Part shown: positions 13,335 to 23,371 of the stretch, one piece after another
Layout of the letters: the number at the start of each line of letters is the position of its first letter
Numbering within the stretch: position 1 is the stretch's first letter
IMG/VR virus record: IMGVR_UViG_3300044641_006337
Span: 1 to 25,837 of that record
DNA length: 25,837 nucleotides
DNA from: a virus
Reading direction: 5' to 3' (one strand)
Notes under the pieces: generated by a model
The model's database searches: none
What the model was told of the DNA's origin: nothing
Seen by the model: only the letters and a program-made list of their open reading frames with translations
Position numbers and translations under genes: made by a program

Positions 13335-15622
13335 TGGCAAAGGTTAGGGGCGTACCACGCTCGTTCATAGATGGAAAGGGCGTACCTGGTCAGTACACTA
13401 CTGACCCAGATGTCGCTACCCCAGAACAGATTAAGGCTATTGGCGATGCGCTGGACAAGGCGCGTCGTCGTCAAAAGGGCGAAGTAATTGTCGAGGGTAT
13501 GCCTCGAGCTGGCAAGAACATCAAGACGCAGACCGCTGCTCAGATTGCCAAGGAAATTCGCCGACAAGCGCCAAAGGGCCCACGAAACGATGGCCCACTT
13601 TCAACTGGTGTAATCGAGACATCGCCGTCTGTCGTCAACATTTCGTACGGCGGCAAAGTCAAGAAGATCAGCAAGAACTACACCCCAGTACAGCTTGAGA
13701 AGCTGACCGATGACCAGGCGGCCGCTATCAAGATGTTCCGTGCGTTCTTCGAGACACAGGCACTTGTCCCGGAGGAGCAGGAGGACTTCAAGCTTTACGG
13801 TGAGGTTCTTATGCGCAAGCAACAGCTTGAGCCTGAGCAGAACCGACTCCGCGCTGTATTCCGCCGATTCGACAGGATGTACCATCCAGACACTATCACG
13901 CTCGGCGGTGCAGACCACTGGGCCGAAGACCCAAGCGCTCGCCTCGCCGGCCGCGCCCACGTCTCTGTTAACGTACACCCTGCATATGTAAACATACCAG
14001 CGTCGCTCCAGGCAGTAACTCCGGTAATCCACTATGTGTCCGTAAGTAATGACGAGGAGGCCCGAGCAGAGGCCGCTAACCGCGAGCGCCTGTTCTTCTC
14101 GTGGTGGGCAAACCAGGAGATGGACCTAAAGCTCGAGGTCGCAGCACTTACCAAGAGCCTGTACGGATACACTGCAGCAAAGATCTACTGGGACCCATAC
14201 GAAAAGACTCCCGTCATCAAGATCGTAGAGCAGCCAGAAAACCTATACGTAGGCTTTGGTAACTCTGACTACTCCAGGCTAGACTGGGCCCTGTACTGCT
14301 ACGGCCTATCGCCGCAGGCAGTTAAGGAAGACTACGGAATTGACGTCATCCCAGTTAAAATGGGGGAGAAGTGGTACGGGTACTCAACACCCGGGACGCA
14401 CGACGATCCTCTGGCAAATGTATACAACAACCAGTTCGAACGCAACCCGCTGCGCCGCGAGACCGTCTACGAGCAGATGCAGGTCGAGGTGTATGATTAT
14501 TGGTACAAGGTGCCAACATCAGCCGGTAAGCCACCTATGGTGTGGAATGCAATCTTCGTTGGCAACACACTAGTAAAGCACAGCCGACATCCGGAGTATG
14601 AGGGAAAAATCCCATACGTACTTGTGCAGAACGGAAAGGTTCCTGGCAGCCCGTACGGGAAGCCTGAGCTCTATGATGTTGAGCAGTTGCTCCGCGAGAA
14701 GGACGAGCGCATCACCAACCAGGCACAGATGATTCAGTCTGTGGTCGGAGGACAGATGTGGCAGCTCGTAGGCCCAGAGGCGCCGGACGAAGTTCCACCA
14801 AGCGCACTTCCAAAGCCGAACAAGGTGGCTGCCCCTGGACCAGGGAACGAGATCCGTGCCCTGCAGCCATACATTCCGCAGTTCCAGATCGAAGACTACA
14901 ACAAGCGAATCGACCGCGAAATCGCAGTAGTCACAGGGCTAAACGACCTCCTGCTTGGACTTGCTCCGACCAGCGTGCTCGGATCGTCCAAGGCGATTGC
15001 TTCGCTCATCGCCAACTACGAGTCTCGCATTGCGCCTAAGCGCAAGCTGTTCTACCAGTGGATCAAGGACGTCTGGTCGATGGCTGCAGCCGTGTGGCAA
15101 GCAAAAGATGCCTCTGTCCGCACAATCCTTGACGGACAAGTTCGTCTCAACATTATTCCGCCTGAGCTTACGCCTCGAGATACGCTTGAGCTGGCTCAGA
15201 CTGCAATCAACCTCGTTCAGAACCGCATCTGGAGCGCAGAACGCGCAATGGATCGCGTGGGCGTTGAGGACCCAGAAGGCGAGCTGGAAATCATCCGCGA
15301 TGAGCAGACTGACGCAACCGTCAATCCTGCAGCCGTGCTGACAATGGCCAACCTGCTGCAAACGTTCCAGCAGCTCCAGGCACAGGGAGTTCAGATGCAG
15401 CAGCTTCAAGGCCAACAGGCCGCGGCTCAGCAGCAGCTTCAGGCACAGGAGCAGTCATTGAACGCGTTCAGGACGCTGAACCCACCAACCACAGCCCAGG
15501 AGGGCATGTCAGAGTTTGAGAACGCCGCGAATGCACCGGCGGAATCTCTACCGGCCAATTCAGAGGCTGGGGCGGAGCTTCCTCAGGAGTCGGTACTCGG
15601 CGAGAATGGGAGTGAAGAGTAA
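13334..15622 (+). CDS. Portal protein, 762 aa
   Basis: ATG overlaps the terminase stop (TAATG). Portal-type segments include FDRMYHPDTITLGG (about 180), GRAHVSVNVHPAYVNIPASL (about 208-228) and VTGLNDLLLGLAPTSVLGSSKAI (about 534-556). The C-terminus has a Gln-rich coiled-coil stretch (about 672-712, QQLQAQGVQMQQLQGQQ) and an acidic tail. The first 135 or so residues are an added polar, basic region (MAKVRGVPRSFIDGKGV) before the portal core, making the protein longer than most. It forms the ring through which DNA enters and leaves the head and docks the terminase. Confidence 0.9.
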   Translation: MAKVRGVPRSFIDGKGVPGQYTTDPDVATPEQIKAIGDALDKARRRQKGEVIVEGMPRAGKNIKTQTAAQIAKEIRRQAPKGPRNDGPLSTGVIETSPSVVNISYGGKVKKISKNYTPVQLEKLTDDQAAAIKMFRAFFETQALVPEEQEDFKLYGEVLMRKQQLEPEQNRLRAVFRRFDRMYHPDTITLGGADHWAEDPSARLAGRAHVSVNVHPAYVNIPASLQAVTPVIHYVSVSNDEEARAEAANRERLFFSWWANQEMDLKLEVAALTKSLYGYTAAKIYWDPYEKTPVIKIVEQPENLYVGFGNSDYSRLDWALYCYGLSPQAVKEDYGIDVIPVKMGEKWYGYSTPGTHDDPLANVYNNQFERNPLRRETVYEQMQVEVYDYWYKVPTSAGKPPMVWNAIFVGNTLVKHSRHPEYEGKIPYVLVQNGKVPGSPYGKPELYDVEQLLREKDERITNQAQMIQSVVGGQMWQLVGPEAPDEVPPSALPKPNKVAAPGPGNEIRALQPYIPQFQIEDYNKRIDREIAVVTGLNDLLLGLAPTSVLGSSKAIASLIANYESRIAPKRKLFYQWIKDVWSMAAAVWQAKDASVRTILDGQVRLNIIPPELTPRDTLELAQTAINLVQNRIWSAERAMDRVGVEDPEGELEIIRDEQTDATVNPAAVLTMANLLQTFQQLQAQGVQMQQLQGQQAAAQQQLQAQEQSLNAFRTLNPPTTAQEGMSEFENAANAPAESLPANSEAGAELPQESVLGENGSEE

Positions 15623-18291
15623 TGGCTATCCGAATTGGCAATAGGCGACGTGCCCGGTTCCGCAGGGCTACATCTGGGAACCAGGACCTCACTCTCCTAA
15701 TCTATAACCTTGTCAAGGAGCAGAACGCGGCACGAAAAGCCGCTCTTTTTGCTGCGTTCGATGCGAACATGGCGTCTCGTTCATACGACGCCGATTACGG
15801 TGGCCAGCCTGTTGACAGGGCTGCAGTAGAGGCATGGTACGCACAGGCAATTGCAGCGTTCCCTGCGGGGACTACAGAGCGTGATCGACTGCAGGCCGAG
15901 CTGATCGAATTTAGAACAGACGCAATCAATAAAGAGCTTTCTGCCTACGCTGACGCATACAAGAACGGGACATACGCATTTGGTCGAAAGATCAACCTAA
16001 ATGAGTACGTTCGATTCCTTAGGGACGCCGAAGGTCTAGCCCCAGACGCAGAGACTAAGATGAAGTACACAGTCGAAAGATTCATCGTAGAGTTTAACGA
16101 TGTCCAGGACGATTTAATCTCAAAGGGCGCAAGCGCATCAACTCTTCTTGGTTTCTATCGAAGACAGCTCAACAAAGCAGATGAAATGGGGATCACCAAG
16201 TCATCTGACGCCTACCGCGATATCCGGCGCTACATCCGAGACACCTCAAAGCAGGCTGCTGCAGAGGGGCGAAAGGCCGCGCAGGAGAAGGCCGGACGGG
16301 TAATCTCCAGGCGAATGGCCAAGGTCGCCGACTCTATTAGCTCCGCAATAGAAGCTGCGTTCAATGCCGGCAGACTTGACTCTGCGACAAAGATGCAGCT
16401 TCAGGAGCGCGATGGCCTGGACGCAGTTAACGCATTCCTAAAGCTTCCAGTTAGCGTTCGAACTTCGATCCTGCAGGCTGGCGCATCCGCAGGGGTTCAA
16501 CTTGCCGGAACAGAGCTTACCGGACAGGGGTTCTACGACTATGTCCTTGATACTCGAGACGAGATCAAGACCTACGCTAACGCAGACTGGGTAGACCTAG
16601 AAGTACGAACTTACCTAGAGGGCGTGCTAAACGATTTTGACAACACCGTCCTTAAGGGAGCTGACCTGCTCACCGACACTGAGAAGGCATCTGACAGCGG
16701 CCTTAGGGCCAAGCTGGCCAGCACAAGGGGACTTGGAAGCCCGCTTGTCAACGTAGAGGCCTATAAGGCCCACGCCAGGACTCTCGGCTCCACGTCAACT
16801 GGCGATGTGTCAAGCCGAGCCGCAATTGCCCTACTCGAGGGGAAAGTACCAAATCCACGAGATTTCGGAGGCAAGACCGAGCTGTCCCAACTGACACAGG
16901 AAGAAGCAACCTACCTAACTGAGTCATTTGCGGGAGATCTCTTTATTGACGGAAACCCGGTTGACAACGTGGCGATGGTAATAGACTCTTACAGGGATAT
17001 CGGAAGGCTCCAGAGCGGCGGGTACCTGATCATGACTATTGATCCAAACACCGGTAGTCCTTTGATTCAGGTCGACGACAACCTTGTTCCAGGTGCAAAC
17101 ACATATGTTATGAGTGTGACGATCCCAGGCACCGGGATGCGAGTGTCCTCTGCGGTTCAGCAGGTGCCTCGCAGGCTGACAAACGGATCCAACATAAACG
17201 CACAGGTAATTATGGAGCTGGATCAGAACAATCAGATAGATTACAAGGTAATCACGCCAGACGGATACAAGGTTGACTTTGACGCATACGAGCTTTGGCT
17301 AAGCAGCACTCAGGGGATCACTCCGGTATTCGATGGAAGCAACTTTGTAATAGATGCTCCGAGCGCAGTTTTGGATGCTTCTGCGATGCGCTCTGACAGC
17401 AGGTTCTCATCCTATGTTCCTAATGAGCCATGGAACGGTCTCGTTGTCGGCTCTAACGGAAATCAGGCTCTGGAAGACATTGCATCGGATATAGCCTCAA
17501 ACTACGGATCACTGTTCAGTCTAAATGCTGACGGCACAGTATCGGTAACAGACCCTGTCAGGGCTGCCCAGGAAACCGGCCTAACGCAATCAGGAATCGA
17601 TGCGATCATGAAGTCGGAAATCGGCAACAGGATTATAAATTCATCGATACAAACAGAGATTCGAGAGCGCAGTGTCCAGGACTTTAGGATGCGAGAACGC
17701 GCAGAGGCGAACGGTGGCACTGTGCCAACTCAGGCGGAGATGGATCCAGTCCGACTTCAGGCTGCAGCTGCTGCCGGCCAGGCATTTGACGCTGCAAACC
17801 CAATGTTGGCCCAGCTTAGGTCCCCTGCGTCATGGAGGACACGTATGATGGAAGGGGACACCAACCCGTACGGTGGGGCGTGGACATGGAATAGGGGTCA
17901 GGCGGCTACGCCTCCTGCCGGAACTCCCCGACTATCTTCACTCCCTCAAAACCCATTTGTTTCGCAAATGGAAGAAGTTCAGCAACAGGGTGTTCAGGCA
18001 AGAACAAACTGGAGACAGCTACAAACCCTTAACAATCCAGAACAGGCTAACAAGCCTACGGCCCCTGAGGATTACTTCTTCAGGTACAGCACTCTTAACG
18101 TTCAGCCGGGGACCACTCCTGGCACAGGGTTCACCCCCACCAGCCTAGGGAAGGCACCTTCTCTGGTCTCACCAAAGGCCAAAAGCACGTTCACGACCGC
18201 AGAGGTAAATAAGTCGCTTATTGACTTCAGGGCCGGCGAACGCCAATCACTTGGTATTTCTTCAGACACTCAGACACAGAGAGGGCGCTAA
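15622..18291 (+). CDS. Large virion-type protein of unknown function, 889 aa
   Basis: ATG overlaps the portal stop. Starts MAIRIGNRRRARFRR. Residues 15-420 are mainly helical and charged (for example RDIRRYIRDTSKQAAAEGRKA). Residues about 430-600 read as beta strands (GYLIMTIDPNTGSPLIQVDD). The final 250 are Gln/Pro/Asn/Thr-rich and probably disordered, ending SLIDFRAGERQS (865-876), a motif shared with the 255-aa basic protein at 5380. No catalytic motif recognised. Position between portal and scaffold suggests an internal head protein or an ejected protein. A minor capsid role is the alternative. Confidence 0.65.
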   Translation: MAIRIGNRRRARFRRATSGNQDLTLLIYNLVKEQNAARKAALFAAFDANMASRSYDADYGGQPVDRAAVEAWYAQAIAAFPAGTTERDRLQAELIEFRTDAINKELSAYADAYKNGTYAFGRKINLNEYVRFLRDAEGLAPDAETKMKYTVERFIVEFNDVQDDLISKGASASTLLGFYRRQLNKADEMGITKSSDAYRDIRRYIRDTSKQAAAEGRKAAQEKAGRVISRRMAKVADSISSAIEAAFNAGRLDSATKMQLQERDGLDAVNAFLKLPVSVRTSILQAGASAGVQLAGTELTGQGFYDYVLDTRDEIKTYANADWVDLEVRTYLEGVLNDFDNTVLKGADLLTDTEKASDSGLRAKLASTRGLGSPLVNVEAYKAHARTLGSTSTGDVSSRAAIALLEGKVPNPRDFGGKTELSQLTQEEATYLTESFAGDLFIDGNPVDNVAMVIDSYRDIGRLQSGGYLIMTIDPNTGSPLIQVDDNLVPGANTYVMSVTIPGTGMRVSSAVQQVPRRLTNGSNINAQVIMELDQNNQIDYKVITPDGYKVDFDAYELWLSSTQGITPVFDGSNFVIDAPSAVLDASAMRSDSRFSSYVPNEPWNGLVVGSNGNQALEDIASDIASNYGSLFSLNADGTVSVTDPVRAAQETGLTQSGIDAIMKSEIGNRIINSSIQTEIRERSVQDFRMRERAEANGGTVPTQAEMDPVRLQAAAAAGQAFDAANPMLAQLRSPASWRTRMMEGDTNPYGGAWTWNRGQAATPPAGTPRLSSLPQNPFVSQMEEVQQQGVQARTNWRQLQTLNNPEQANKPTAPEDYFFRYSTLNVQPGTTPGTGFTPTSLGKAPSLVSPKAKSTFTTAEVNKSLIDFRAGERQSLGISSDTQTQRGR

Positions 18292-18294
18292 CTA

Positions 18295-21200
18295 ATGGGA
18301 TATATCGGCTCTTCTCGGGGAAGCGGACCTAGGTATAATAACCAGTCAATCTCTACGCCTCGATACAAGGCCCCCGAGCCGGACAAGATTGAGTTCGATC
18401 TTGACCCATCCTCACCTGCTGACGCCGTTTTTGGTGGAATAGGCAAGCTATTCTCTGGGGCGGTGGCAGGCGGTATGGGGGTGGCCAACGCACTTTCCAA
18501 CGTTCCTGTAATTGGTGACGTAGGGAAAGCAGTTGCTGGAGGACTCGGCGCATTCGGTGAGGTTGGAATCAAGGGGATTGCCCAGGTTAAGGATGTGGCC
18601 AAGGTTGGTCTGGACATCGTAAGCCTCCCAGGAAAGGCCGTACAGGCCGGCGCTGCCGCGGTTCGCCTGTCCGGTGTTTTTGGTGAGGCGCCGGCGGACG
18701 CGAAGAACATGATGAACAACGGTAAGTCTTTCGCTGATGTTGTTGGATATCTTACGGAAAATAACCGAGGTTTTAGCGACGATGCAATGACCAACCTTGG
18801 ATTCTCTCTTATTACTGATCCGCTGAACTACGTTAACCCAGCAGCTCCAATCCTCTCAGCGCGACACGCCTCTAAGTTTGCAAATATCGAGAAGGTGGCG
18901 ATTGCAAAAGCAGACGAGGTCCTTTCAGCCTCAAAGGCCGGACGAGCAGTTGCTCCAGAGTACGCCTCGATGGTCGGAAAGAGGCCAGGTGATCTTCGGA
19001 AAGAAATGCTTCTTAAGCACATGGACAAAGACGACATAGATTTCCTTAACCGTTGGCGCATCGCGGGAAGCTTGTATGACGCCACTTTGGGCAAGGCCGG
19101 TCGGGCAATGAACTCTGTTGTTGATGCTGCCCGCGGACTGGCATCAGTAGGAATGATGCGTTCGTTTGGGGATACACCAAGAAACCTTCTTGAAGGGCTA
19201 GACGAGGCCGGGTTCTCAAAGGAAGCTGCGGCATACGCATCTTCGATTGGCCGGGGCCTTGTACAGTCAACAGTCTTTAGTGTATCTCGTCTTTTTGCAA
19301 GGACAGAGCAAAACCTTGGCCGACTTCGTGCCCAAGCAGTTCTAAACAGGGTTCAGGCTGGCGTAGACAACGCTATTGACGAAGCTACCACGGCAGAAAG
19401 ACTTGTTAAAGACGGCCTGGCCTCCAATAATGATACGGCAACTGCCCTTATTGCAAGGGTCAAGGGCATGGACGACCGTGCACGCCGTCAGTTTGTACGT
19501 GAAATTGCAGACGAGTGGACCTCGTCACAGGTAAAGTCAGCAGGAGCCCAGGCTGGAGGAAACTACAGTAGGCTGATGGAGATCGGCGGAATCCGAATGG
19601 CCGACACCATCGATGAGACCACCTCCTTCCTTTCAGAGGGGTCCAGGCGATACGCAACCATGGCAGAGGACGCGCTTGAGAATCTATTTGTGGAGAAGTC
19701 TCGTGCGGCGATGTCGCCAAACGGGCGTAATGCAGTTTCTAGAATGCTTGGCGGAGAGGTCGTAAACACCGGAAACAATGCAGACGCCGCCCTGAGGGAG
19801 ATTTTCCGAAAAGGCTCTAAGGGAGACAAGAAAGAGATGGCCAAGCTTGTCCATCTTTCCGAGCTAGCAGCGTATGGGGCCCAGGCTACCAGCGCAGCTA
19901 CAGTTCGCAGCCTCCTAAGGTCTGCGGCTGCCGGCAACAAGGCAAACGTAGAGGAAATAATTGGCAAGCCAGTAACACTTGAAGCTTTCAACAAGCTAAA
20001 AGAGCTCCTTGCCACCGACGCAGGCAAAAAGCTGCTTAGAATGAACCTTGTTCGTGCTAATGTTCTAACTGAAGACCGTATTACGGCAATCTTGAACGTT
20101 GCTGATTCTATCCGGTCAGGACAGAAGACAAAGGCAGCACTTCTAAGCGCATTCCCAGAAGACATGCGCGAAGGCCTTGCTACGGCCAAAACCCTAGATG
20201 AGCTCGCTCAGGTGGTCACTGCTTACTTCCCAGACATCTCTGTAAACTTGGGCAAGGCAAGCAGCAGCGAATGGTCTAGCCTCAAGAGCATATTAGAGGA
20301 CGTTCTTGAAAGCGGAAGCTTCGTTACACTTGCAACCGCAGACGAGGTGGCGGAGCTTCGCAAGGTTCTTGATTCAGTGGCACCAGGCTCAGGCCGGGCA
20401 GTAGAGCAGTCGCTAGCCGCCGGAAGGTACTCGCTTGGGTTCGCCCCAGAGGCCGGCATTCTAAGAAGGCCTGTCAGCCGGGCCACTGATGACGGGGTCG
20501 AGATCTTCGACGAGCCGGTTGCTCCATTCATCGACAACACCGACGACTACATCGAGGGAATGGAGATGGGCGTAGACGCATTCAAGGCATCAGGCCTGCG
20601 TCGCCTAGCGAACAGATGGCTTCGTCCGGTATCCTCCGGAATGGTTCAGCAGAACCAAATGGACAACGCAATAGACGTAGTTCTTGCCGGTGGAGGATCC
20701 ATATCTCAGGCAAAGACACTGTTCAATGCAATTAATGAGCTGGCCCTACGAAGGCGAGTAAGCCCACGAGCACTCGTCATGGACGAGAATGCCCTCCGTC
20801 AAGTGATGCAAGATGCCCTTGGAAGCAGGTACGACGACGTCGTGAGGGCGGCCGACAAGAGGCTTAAGGACCCGAGAAAGGTCCTGATGAAGATCTACGC
20901 CGGAGACCGGGCCACCGTTGGCGTAACCCAGGCATTCACTGGGCGACTTAAGGTTATGCGTCCAAGCCTGGCAATAATCACTGACTTCATCTATCCACAG
21001 CTCAAGTTCAAGCTAAACCCTCTGTTTTATTTGCAGGAGGCAATCGAGTCTCCATTCTTCAATTACCTACGAGGAATACAGCGACAAATAACTGGTGGGG
21101 AATACGAGGTTGTTCACGGATGGGCTAAGTACCTTCCATTCGCCAAGACACGAGTTGGCCGCACATTGGGCCTGTCCCGAGCCGTTGGCCCGGAGACCCA

Positions 21201-22770
21201 GCCTGAGATTGCAGCATTACTTCTTGGCGCTGGAGATTCTGCAATAAAGGCAGACCTAGACATTGCAGAGGCTGTAATTTTCCTACAGGGGTCCCAGGCA
21301 GCAAAAATACTTGATCAGACTGAGTCTGGTCGGCTTATGATTTCAACGCTTAAGCAGTCCATTTCTAGGGGCGCATCAGATGCACTTGGCAACTGGATAA
21401 ATCCCTATCCTCTTAAGAACCGCAAGAAACTTGAGATGACCTTCAGCCTAGCGGCCGAAGAGGTTGCCAATAAGATTCGATTCGAGTTCCCGCAGCAGTG
21501 GGTAGCCATGACTGCAACATACGGAACAAATAAGCCGAAGATGGTCATGGCATACCTTCTACAGGACGCGGCGCGAGGGTGGGTCAACCCGATCAAGGTG
21601 ATCGACGGGGCCCGGCCGCGAAACTTTGCGTTCGCCGGCCCAGGATCTGTCGAGAAGGCCAACGCCCTGCGTGACGAGCTGGCTAAGGTGGCCGAGATGC
21701 CAATTGGCGGAATGGGCGAAAACGAGGCAGCCAGGAAGGCTCTGTTCTCTATCCGAGAAAAGTCCTTGGCCGAGTCAGCTGCGGTTGGCAACGAAGTTAC
21801 AAACATTACCAGCCTAATTCAGCGTGCCATAAATGCCGGCGAGACCGACGACGTAGCCTCTATCCTAAAGTCTGCCTCACAGGCTGCCGACGACGCCGCA
21901 AGGATGGCTGCCGAATCAACAAATGACTTCCGCCTCCTGGATGAGGCAATTGTTACACTGACCAAGAGCGGGGATCTCAAGCCCGGGGCGTTCGGAGGGT
22001 TTAGCCGTGAGAAGATCTCGGCCTCGCTGGCCAGGCACCGGTCCTACGGCACTGACTTCCCAGGCATGGAGATGGTCATAGGAAAGCTCCGCTCTGGGTC
22101 AAAGCTTGACGTAACAGATATCCGTGCTCTAGAATTGGGCATGAATACCCTTTTGGATGTTCATGGGCCAGAGGAGGTCCTCCTGGAGGCAATGCGTGTT
22201 TCGTTGCGAAATGCCAACGACTCAGCTAACCGAATCCATTTCTACAATCCTAAGAGAAGCGCGTTCGAGCGCAGCCTTAACCATCCATACCTGGCGTTCT
22301 ACCCGCTCTCATACATGATCGGAAAGGTAGTCCCAGAGTTCTCGCGTGCACTTTTTGTAAAGTTCCCATTCACTAATGCGACACGACCTTTTGCAGGGTA
22401 CGAGTGGGTTCATGAAATTCAAGATTTTATTGCGATGAAGGCTGAGGAGGACCCTGCATTTGCTGAGGCACTCCTGAAGTCAGACATCCTATTCCTGTTT
22501 AAGCAGCTATTCCCGGGCGTCCCTGGCGACATTGGAGTTACGGCTCCTCGCTGGGTCAATCGGTACTACGCTCAGATTCAGCGATCCCAACGTCCTCCGA
22601 TGCCTGGCCGGGAACCGGCAAGCGCGGACATTGGGTATGGAATCAGGGCAATAGCCGATCAGGCCAAGGACCAAGGTTTGTTCGGGAATATTGAGCTGGC
22701 CGGCGGCGCAGCAACCGAGTTCTTGGACTGGTTCGGCGGCGCTGTCGATTTTAATGAATCTGGCAAATAG
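18295..22770 (+). CDS. Giant virion-type protein, possible DNA-ejection protein, 1491 aa
   Basis: Starts three bases after the preceding stop. Residues 1-40 are polar and Pro/Arg-rich. Residues 44-130 are an Ala/Gly/Val-rich run (GGIGKLFSGAVAGGMGVANAL) that could insert into or cross a membrane. The long middle is helical and charged. Near 905-925, KFKLNPLFYLQEAIESPFFN is aromatic, as is a late segment (about 1330-1400, HPYLAFYPLSYMIGKVVPEF). I see no protease, lysozyme, polymerase or transferase motif. The size, helical content and location between portal and scaffold fit an internal virion protein released with the DNA, but no family is recognised and a tail protein cannot be excluded. Confidence 0.6.
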   Translation: MGYIGSSRGSGPRYNNQSISTPRYKAPEPDKIEFDLDPSSPADAVFGGIGKLFSGAVAGGMGVANALSNVPVIGDVGKAVAGGLGAFGEVGIKGIAQVKDVAKVGLDIVSLPGKAVQAGAAAVRLSGVFGEAPADAKNMMNNGKSFADVVGYLTENNRGFSDDAMTNLGFSLITDPLNYVNPAAPILSARHASKFANIEKVAIAKADEVLSASKAGRAVAPEYASMVGKRPGDLRKEMLLKHMDKDDIDFLNRWRIAGSLYDATLGKAGRAMNSVVDAARGLASVGMMRSFGDTPRNLLEGLDEAGFSKEAAAYASSIGRGLVQSTVFSVSRLFARTEQNLGRLRAQAVLNRVQAGVDNAIDEATTAERLVKDGLASNNDTATALIARVKGMDDRARRQFVREIADEWTSSQVKSAGAQAGGNYSRLMEIGGIRMADTIDETTSFLSEGSRRYATMAEDALENLFVEKSRAAMSPNGRNAVSRMLGGEVVNTGNNADAALREIFRKGSKGDKKEMAKLVHLSELAAYGAQATSAATVRSLLRSAAAGNKANVEEIIGKPVTLEAFNKLKELLATDAGKKLLRMNLVRANVLTEDRITAILNVADSIRSGQKTKAALLSAFPEDMREGLATAKTLDELAQVVTAYFPDISVNLGKASSSEWSSLKSILEDVLESGSFVTLATADEVAELRKVLDSVAPGSGRAVEQSLAAGRYSLGFAPEAGILRRPVSRATDDGVEIFDEPVAPFIDNTDDYIEGMEMGVDAFKASGLRRLANRWLRPVSSGMVQQNQMDNAIDVVLAGGGSISQAKTLFNAINELALRRRVSPRALVMDENALRQVMQDALGSRYDDVVRAADKRLKDPRKVLMKIYAGDRATVGVTQAFTGRLKVMRPSLAIITDFIYPQLKFKLNPLFYLQEAIESPFFNYLRGIQRQITGGEYEVVHGWAKYLPFAKTRVGRTLGLSRAVGPETQPEIAALLLGAGDSAIKADLDIAEAVIFLQGSQAAKILDQTESGRLMISTLKQSISRGASDALGNWINPYPLKNRKKLEMTFSLAAEEVANKIRFEFPQQWVAMTATYGTNKPKMVMAYLLQDAARGWVNPIKVIDGARPRNFAFAGPGSVEKANALRDELAKVAEMPIGGMGENEAARKALFSIREKSLAESAAVGNEVTNITSLIQRAINAGETDDVASILKSASQAADDAARMAAESTNDFRLLDEAIVTLTKSGDLKPGAFGGFSREKISASLARHRSYGTDFPGMEMVIGKLRSGSKLDVTDIRALELGMNTLLDVHGPEEVLLEAMRVSLRNANDSANRIHFYNPKRSAFERSLNHPYLAFYPLSYMIGKVVPEFSRALFVKFPFTNATRPFAGYEWVHEIQDFIAMKAEEDPAFAEALLKSDILFLFKQLFPGVPGDIGVTAPRWVNRYYAQIQRSQRPPMPGREPASADIGYGIRAIADQAKDQGLFGNIELAGGAATEFLDWFGGAVDFNESGK

Positions 22771-22792
22771 CCAGTATATATAGGAGGAACGC

Positions 22793-23353
22793 ATGACGGA
22801 CGAAGTCGTGACCCCGGCGGCCACAGAGTCGGCCAACCTTGACGTGCAGGACAATTTGCCTGCGGCCGAGGAGCCCACTCAGGGAGCTGAGGACGTTACC
22901 ACTTGGAAGAAGCGTCTTGCTGGTAAGGACCAGGCGCTTACGGCGACCAAGAAGGAACTTGATGACGCGAAGCGCCAACTGGACGAGCTCGCAAAGTTCA
23001 AGGCACAGATCGAGGAGCAGAGCCTATCAGAATACGAGAAGGCCCAGCTGAGGATCAAGGCCTTGGAGGATGAGATCAACTCCAGCCGGGAACAGGCAAA
23101 GAGGGACAGGCTCGCAAAAGAGTATCCTCTCTACAATCAGCTATTGCAGGACACTGCCGGACTAGACGAGGACTCCAAGGCTTCTGCCTTTGAGAAATTC
23201 ATTGCCGATGCGCGTGCTGCTAGCGAGGAGGAGACGACATCTATTGTTGACCCTAACAACCCGCGGAGATCTGAGCCCAAAGTCAATACCAAGCGCGATT
23301 CAAAGTCTATTGCAGACGAGATGAAGTCGCTTGGCAATCCATTCTTTGAGTAA
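22793..23353 (+). CDS. Capsid scaffolding protein, 186 aa
   Basis: AGGAGGAACGC precedes the ATG. The product is acidic at the N-terminus (MTDEVVTPAATESANLDVQD), has a long coiled coil (about 38-110, KKELDDAKRQLDELAKFKAQ), and ends in a short basic then acidic tail (NPFFE). Size, coiled coil and location immediately upstream of the major capsid gene are standard for a scaffold, which shapes the procapsid and then leaves. No protease domain is fused to it, and no separate prohead protease is seen next to it. Confidence 0.85.
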   Translation: MTDEVVTPAATESANLDVQDNLPAAEEPTQGAEDVTTWKKRLAGKDQALTATKKELDDAKRQLDELAKFKAQIEEQSLSEYEKAQLRIKALEDEINSSREQAKRDRLAKEYPLYNQLLQDTAGLDEDSKASAFEKFIADARAASEEETTSIVDPNNPRRSEPKVNTKRDSKSIADEMKSLGNPFFE

Positions 23354-23371
23354 AGATTGAGGTAAGTTAAA

